In this document: one piece after another, positions 6,393-8,152 of the stretch
Layout of the letters: each line of letters starts with the position of its first letter
Numbering within the stretch: the first letter of the stretch is position 1
Origin: an uncultured Prevotella sp.
GTDB taxonomy: Bacteria > Bacteroidota > Bacteroidia > Bacteroidales > Bacteroidaceae
DNA: 8,152 nucleotides
Assembly: GCA_946055365.1 (NCBI GenBank)
Contig: CAMGFM010000050.1
Location: 1-8,152 of the forward strand
Direction of reading: 5' to 3'
Notes under the pieces: model-generated
Database searches by the model: none
Told to the model about the DNA's origin: nothing
Seen by the model: only the letters and a program-made list of their open reading frames with translations
Position numbers and translations under genes: made by a program

Positions 6393-7871
6393 TTATTCGA
6401 ATGCTCCCATGCGCAGCATGTCCACTTCCTTTTCGGTGAGGAAACGCCAGTCGCCGCGTCTGAGATTTTTCTTTGTGAGACCTGCAAACTGCACACGGTC
6501 GAGTTTCACGACACGATAGCCAAGATGCTCAAAGATGCGTCTCACTATGCGGTTCTTGCCGCTGTGTATCTCTATGCCAACCTGGCTCTTGTCGGTGTCA
6601 CTTGCATATTCCACGGCATCAGCATGCACTTCTCCGTCCTCAAGCTCAATGCCCGAAGCTATCTGCTGCATGTCGTGAGCCGTGACGTTCTTGTCAAGGA
6701 ACACATGGTAGACCTTTTTCTTGAGAAACTTGGGGTGTGTGAGCTTGGAAGCGAGGTCGCCGTCGTTGGTAAGCAACAGCACACCCGTGGTGTTGCGGTC
6801 GAGCCTGCCCACAGGATAGATGCGCTCGGGGCATACGTCCTTTACAAGATCCATGACAGTCTTGCGCTGCTGCGGATCGTCGCTCGTGGTGACGCAGTCC
6901 TTGGGCTTGTTGAGCAGCACATACACCTTTTTCTCGAGGCTTACGGGCTGTTCGTGGAAGTGTATGACGTCTGTTCTCTTCACCTTAACGCCGAGCTCGG
7001 TCACCACCTCGCCGTTTACGGTCACCACACCTGCCTGTATGAACTCGTCGGCCTCACGTCTTGAGCAGATGCCAGCGTTGGCAAGGAACTTGTTAAGGCG
7101 TATCGGCTCGTTGGGATCTACATGTTCCTCCTTATATTCTATGCGCTTCTTGAGGCTATACTTGGCATTGGGGTCATAGCCGGGAGTGCGCTGACGGTGG
7201 TTGTAGCCGCCTTTGGGCTGATAGCCGCCCTGTCCGTAGCCGCCTCTTGGCTGATAGCCGCCCTGCTGAGTGCGTGGCTGGTAGCCGCCTCTTGGCTGCC
7301 AGCCTCCCTGCTGCGCACGTGACTGATAGCCCCTTGGCTGCCAGCCGCCCTGCTCGCCATCCTGGTCATAGCGCGGACGATAGCCGCCCTGCTGCTGGCG
7401 CGGCTGGTAACCGCCAGCCTGCTCTCCGTCCTGGTCGTAGCGCGGACGATAGCCGCCCTGCTGCGGTGTACGCGGCTGATAGCCGCCATTCTGCTCGCCA
7501 TCCTGATTGTAGCGCGGACGATAGCCGCCCTGCTGTGCGCGCGGCTGCCAGTTGCCTCTCGGCTGCCAGCTGCCCTGCTGAGTGCGCGGACGATAACCGC
7601 CCTGCTGAGTGCGCGGCTGGTAGCCGCCGCTGCCCTGCAGGCCTGTGCCAAAGCCCTCCGGACGGAATGCATTGTCGTCGCCCGATGCTGAAGAAGGCCT
7701 GCTTGAACTGTACTGAGGACGCTGCGTGTGTATGCGCGGACGCTGCGGACGGCCGCTTACATTGCGATACTCTCTCTGATAGTTGCCTGCGGGACGGCTG
7801 TAGCTGTCGCTCTTGCCTGTAGTTTGATCCGCTGTGTTCTGCTCCTGGCTCTTTCCAAGTTCTGAATCCAT
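6393..7871 (-). CDS. rluB: RluB-type rRNA pseudouridine synthase with long repeat-rich N-terminal extension
   Basis: RsuA/RluB-family enzyme that isomerises a uridine to pseudouridine in ribosomal RNA (23S rRNA for RluB; RsuA and RluF relatives act elsewhere, so the exact target is inferred). Of 492 aa, about 1-250 are an extension absent from E. coli RluB. Residues 1-80 are polar and Ser/Arg-rich; 81-223 are built from GG(Y/W)(Q/R)PR repeats. The S4 RNA-binding domain follows at about 256-300 (IRLNKFLANAGICSRREADE). The catalytic domain has VLLNKPKDCVTT (318-329), the active-site loop GRLDRNTTGVLLLTNDGDL (355-373, catalytic Asp358) and GKNRIVRRIFEHLGY (438-452). The start ATG 7871 lies in an AT-rich leader without a Shine-Dalgarno site. 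The gene is 187 nt after purB and 143 nt before asnS, both on the same strand. Enzyme family certain; RluB over RsuA is a good inference. Confidence 0.92.
   Translation of the reverse strand: MDSELGKSQEQNTADQTTGKSDSYSRPAGNYQREYRNVSGRPQRPRIHTQRPQYSSSRPSSASGDDNAFRPEGFGTGLQGSGGYQPRTQQGGYRPRTQQGSWQPRGNWQPRAQQGGYRPRYNQDGEQNGGYQPRTPQQGGYRPRYDQDGEQAGGYQPRQQQGGYRPRYDQDGEQGGWQPRGYQSRAQQGGWQPRGGYQPRTQQGGYQPRGGYGQGGYQPKGGYNHRQRTPGYDPNAKYSLKKRIEYKEEHVDPNEPIRLNKFLANAGICSRREADEFIQAGVVTVNGEVVTELGVKVKRTDVIHFHEQPVSLEKKVYVLLNKPKDCVTTSDDPQQRKTVMDLVKDVCPERIYPVGRLDRNTTGVLLLTNDGDLASKLTHPKFLKKKVYHVFLDKNVTAHDMQQIASGIELEDGEVHADAVEYASDTDKSQVGIEIHSGKNRIVRRIFEHLGYRVVKLDRVQFAGLTKKNLRRGDWRFLTEKEVDMLRMGAFE
7203..7631 (-). 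repeat. In-frame repeat tract coding for GG(Y/W)(Q/R)PR units in rluB
   Basis: This DNA codes for residues 81-223 of RluB. Three consecutive blocks of 24, 24 and 22 residues (7541-7470, 7469-7398, 7397-7332) each read roughly QQGGYRPRY(D/N)QDGEQ followed by (N/A/G)GG(Y/W)QPR. Shorter GGYQPR and GGWQPR units flank them. All units keep the frame (multiples of 3 nt), so copy-number change by slippage or recombination would alter length without breaking the gene. The repeated triplets also create long spurious frames on the other strand. Confidence 0.85.
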
Positions 7872-7917
7872 AGTATTTTTATAAGTCTGTTATTAGCCTC
7901 ACGGCCGGTTATGTGTA

Positions 7918-7946
7918 ATATAAATATGTATTATATATAAATATGT
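7918..7946. repeat. AT-rich direct repeat upstream of rluB
   Basis: ATATAAATATGT occurs at 7918-7929 and 7935-7946, a 17-nt period, 47-75 nt before the rluB start. The stretch 7917-7951 is almost all A/T in GC-rich surroundings and probably lies in or near the rluB promoter. I could not find a full TTTG-N20-TAnnTTTG match on the minus strand. A small TGCAT/ATGCA stem-loop follows at 7951-7964. Confidence 0.45.
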
Positions 7947-8058
7947 GTATTGCATGCCCATGCAGCACCTCCGACATGCCAACACTGCTCATCTTTACCT
8001 CAAAGACGCAGCCTGTCGGGATGACGCTGTCGTGCCTTATAAGCCGATGTGGCACACC

Positions 8059-8152
8059 TTAAATGCCGGTGTAGTTCATCGGAGTGATGTTCATGATCTC
8101 AGCCTTTACCTCATCGCTCACGTCAAGTCCCCTCACAAACTCGTGTATTGTC
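8059..8152 (-). CDS. purB: Adenylosuccinate lyase C-terminus (partial)
   Basis: Thirty codons and a TAA stop (8061-8059) remain of a gene entering from the right edge. The peptide, TIHEFVRGLDVSDEVKAEIM then NITPMNYTGI, matches the C-terminus I recall for Bacteroidales PurB, whose proteins typically end in ITP-x-NYTGI. PurB cleaves SAICAR to AICAR and adenylosuccinate to AMP plus fumarate in purine synthesis; the active site lies outside the window. It is upstream of rluB on the same strand with a 187-nt gap. The purB-rluB-asnS order is, as I recall, common in Bacteroidales, which supports the call. The short length limits certainty. Confidence 0.75.
   Translation of the reverse strand, partial: TIHEFVRGLDVSDEVKAEIMNITPMNYTGI

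Noticed and set aside
7247..7822. Plus-strand 191-codon frame opposite rluB
   Set aside because: It is produced by the GC-rich repeated codons of the RluB extension; the protein is compositionally odd and has no start signals.
1..8152. Defence island, prophage or other novel multi-gene system
   Set aside because: All recognised genes are core metabolic, replication, translation or envelope genes; no integrase, transposase, toxin-antitoxin or nuclease-effector gene is visible.

Overview
The window looks like chromosomal DNA of a fairly GC-rich member of the Bacteroidales, most likely Prevotellaceae-like. Evidence: promoters of the Bacteroidetes type (TTTG-N20-TAnnTTTG) with few Shine-Dalgarno sites; a GldH-family lipoprotein; a PurB C-terminus ending ITPMNYTGI; and protein sequences for MetF, delta', RicT and AsnS that match what I recall of Bacteroidales proteins. 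The genus is inference; no database was searched.

Layout. (1) 1-248, minus: N-terminus of an exported protein, probably a GH125 alpha-mannosidase, cut by the window edge, with a consensus promoter of its own. (2) 447-4409, plus: four genes in tandem, metF, holB (delta'), ricT (PSP1 domain) and gldH, with gaps of 26, 84 and 13 nt; a TATCTTTG -7 box lies 40 nt before metF. (3) 4410-4830: a gene-free 421-nt gap between convergent operons, holding four hairpins, including a 22-nt tandem repeat with an inverted third copy that makes a perfect 21-bp stem. (4) 4831-8152, minus: purB (last 30 codons), rluB with a long repeat-rich N-terminal extension, and asnS, read in that order.

How the genes relate. 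The plus-strand group joins one-carbon/methionine metabolism (MetF), the replication clamp loader (delta'), a RicT-like iron-sulfur/RNA-processing protein and a surface lipoprotein. The holB-ricT pairing is also known from Bacillus subtilis (holB-yaaT). The minus-strand group joins purine synthesis, rRNA pseudouridylation and tRNA-Asn charging. All of these are core functions. I see no defence system, prophage, transposase, CRISPR array, tRNA or rRNA gene.

No convincing undescribed multi-gene system is present. The points most worth following are the intergenic 22-nt repeat/hairpin element, the apparent loss of the zinc module in delta', the repeat-built arginine-rich extension on RluB and the basic disordered tail on RicT.
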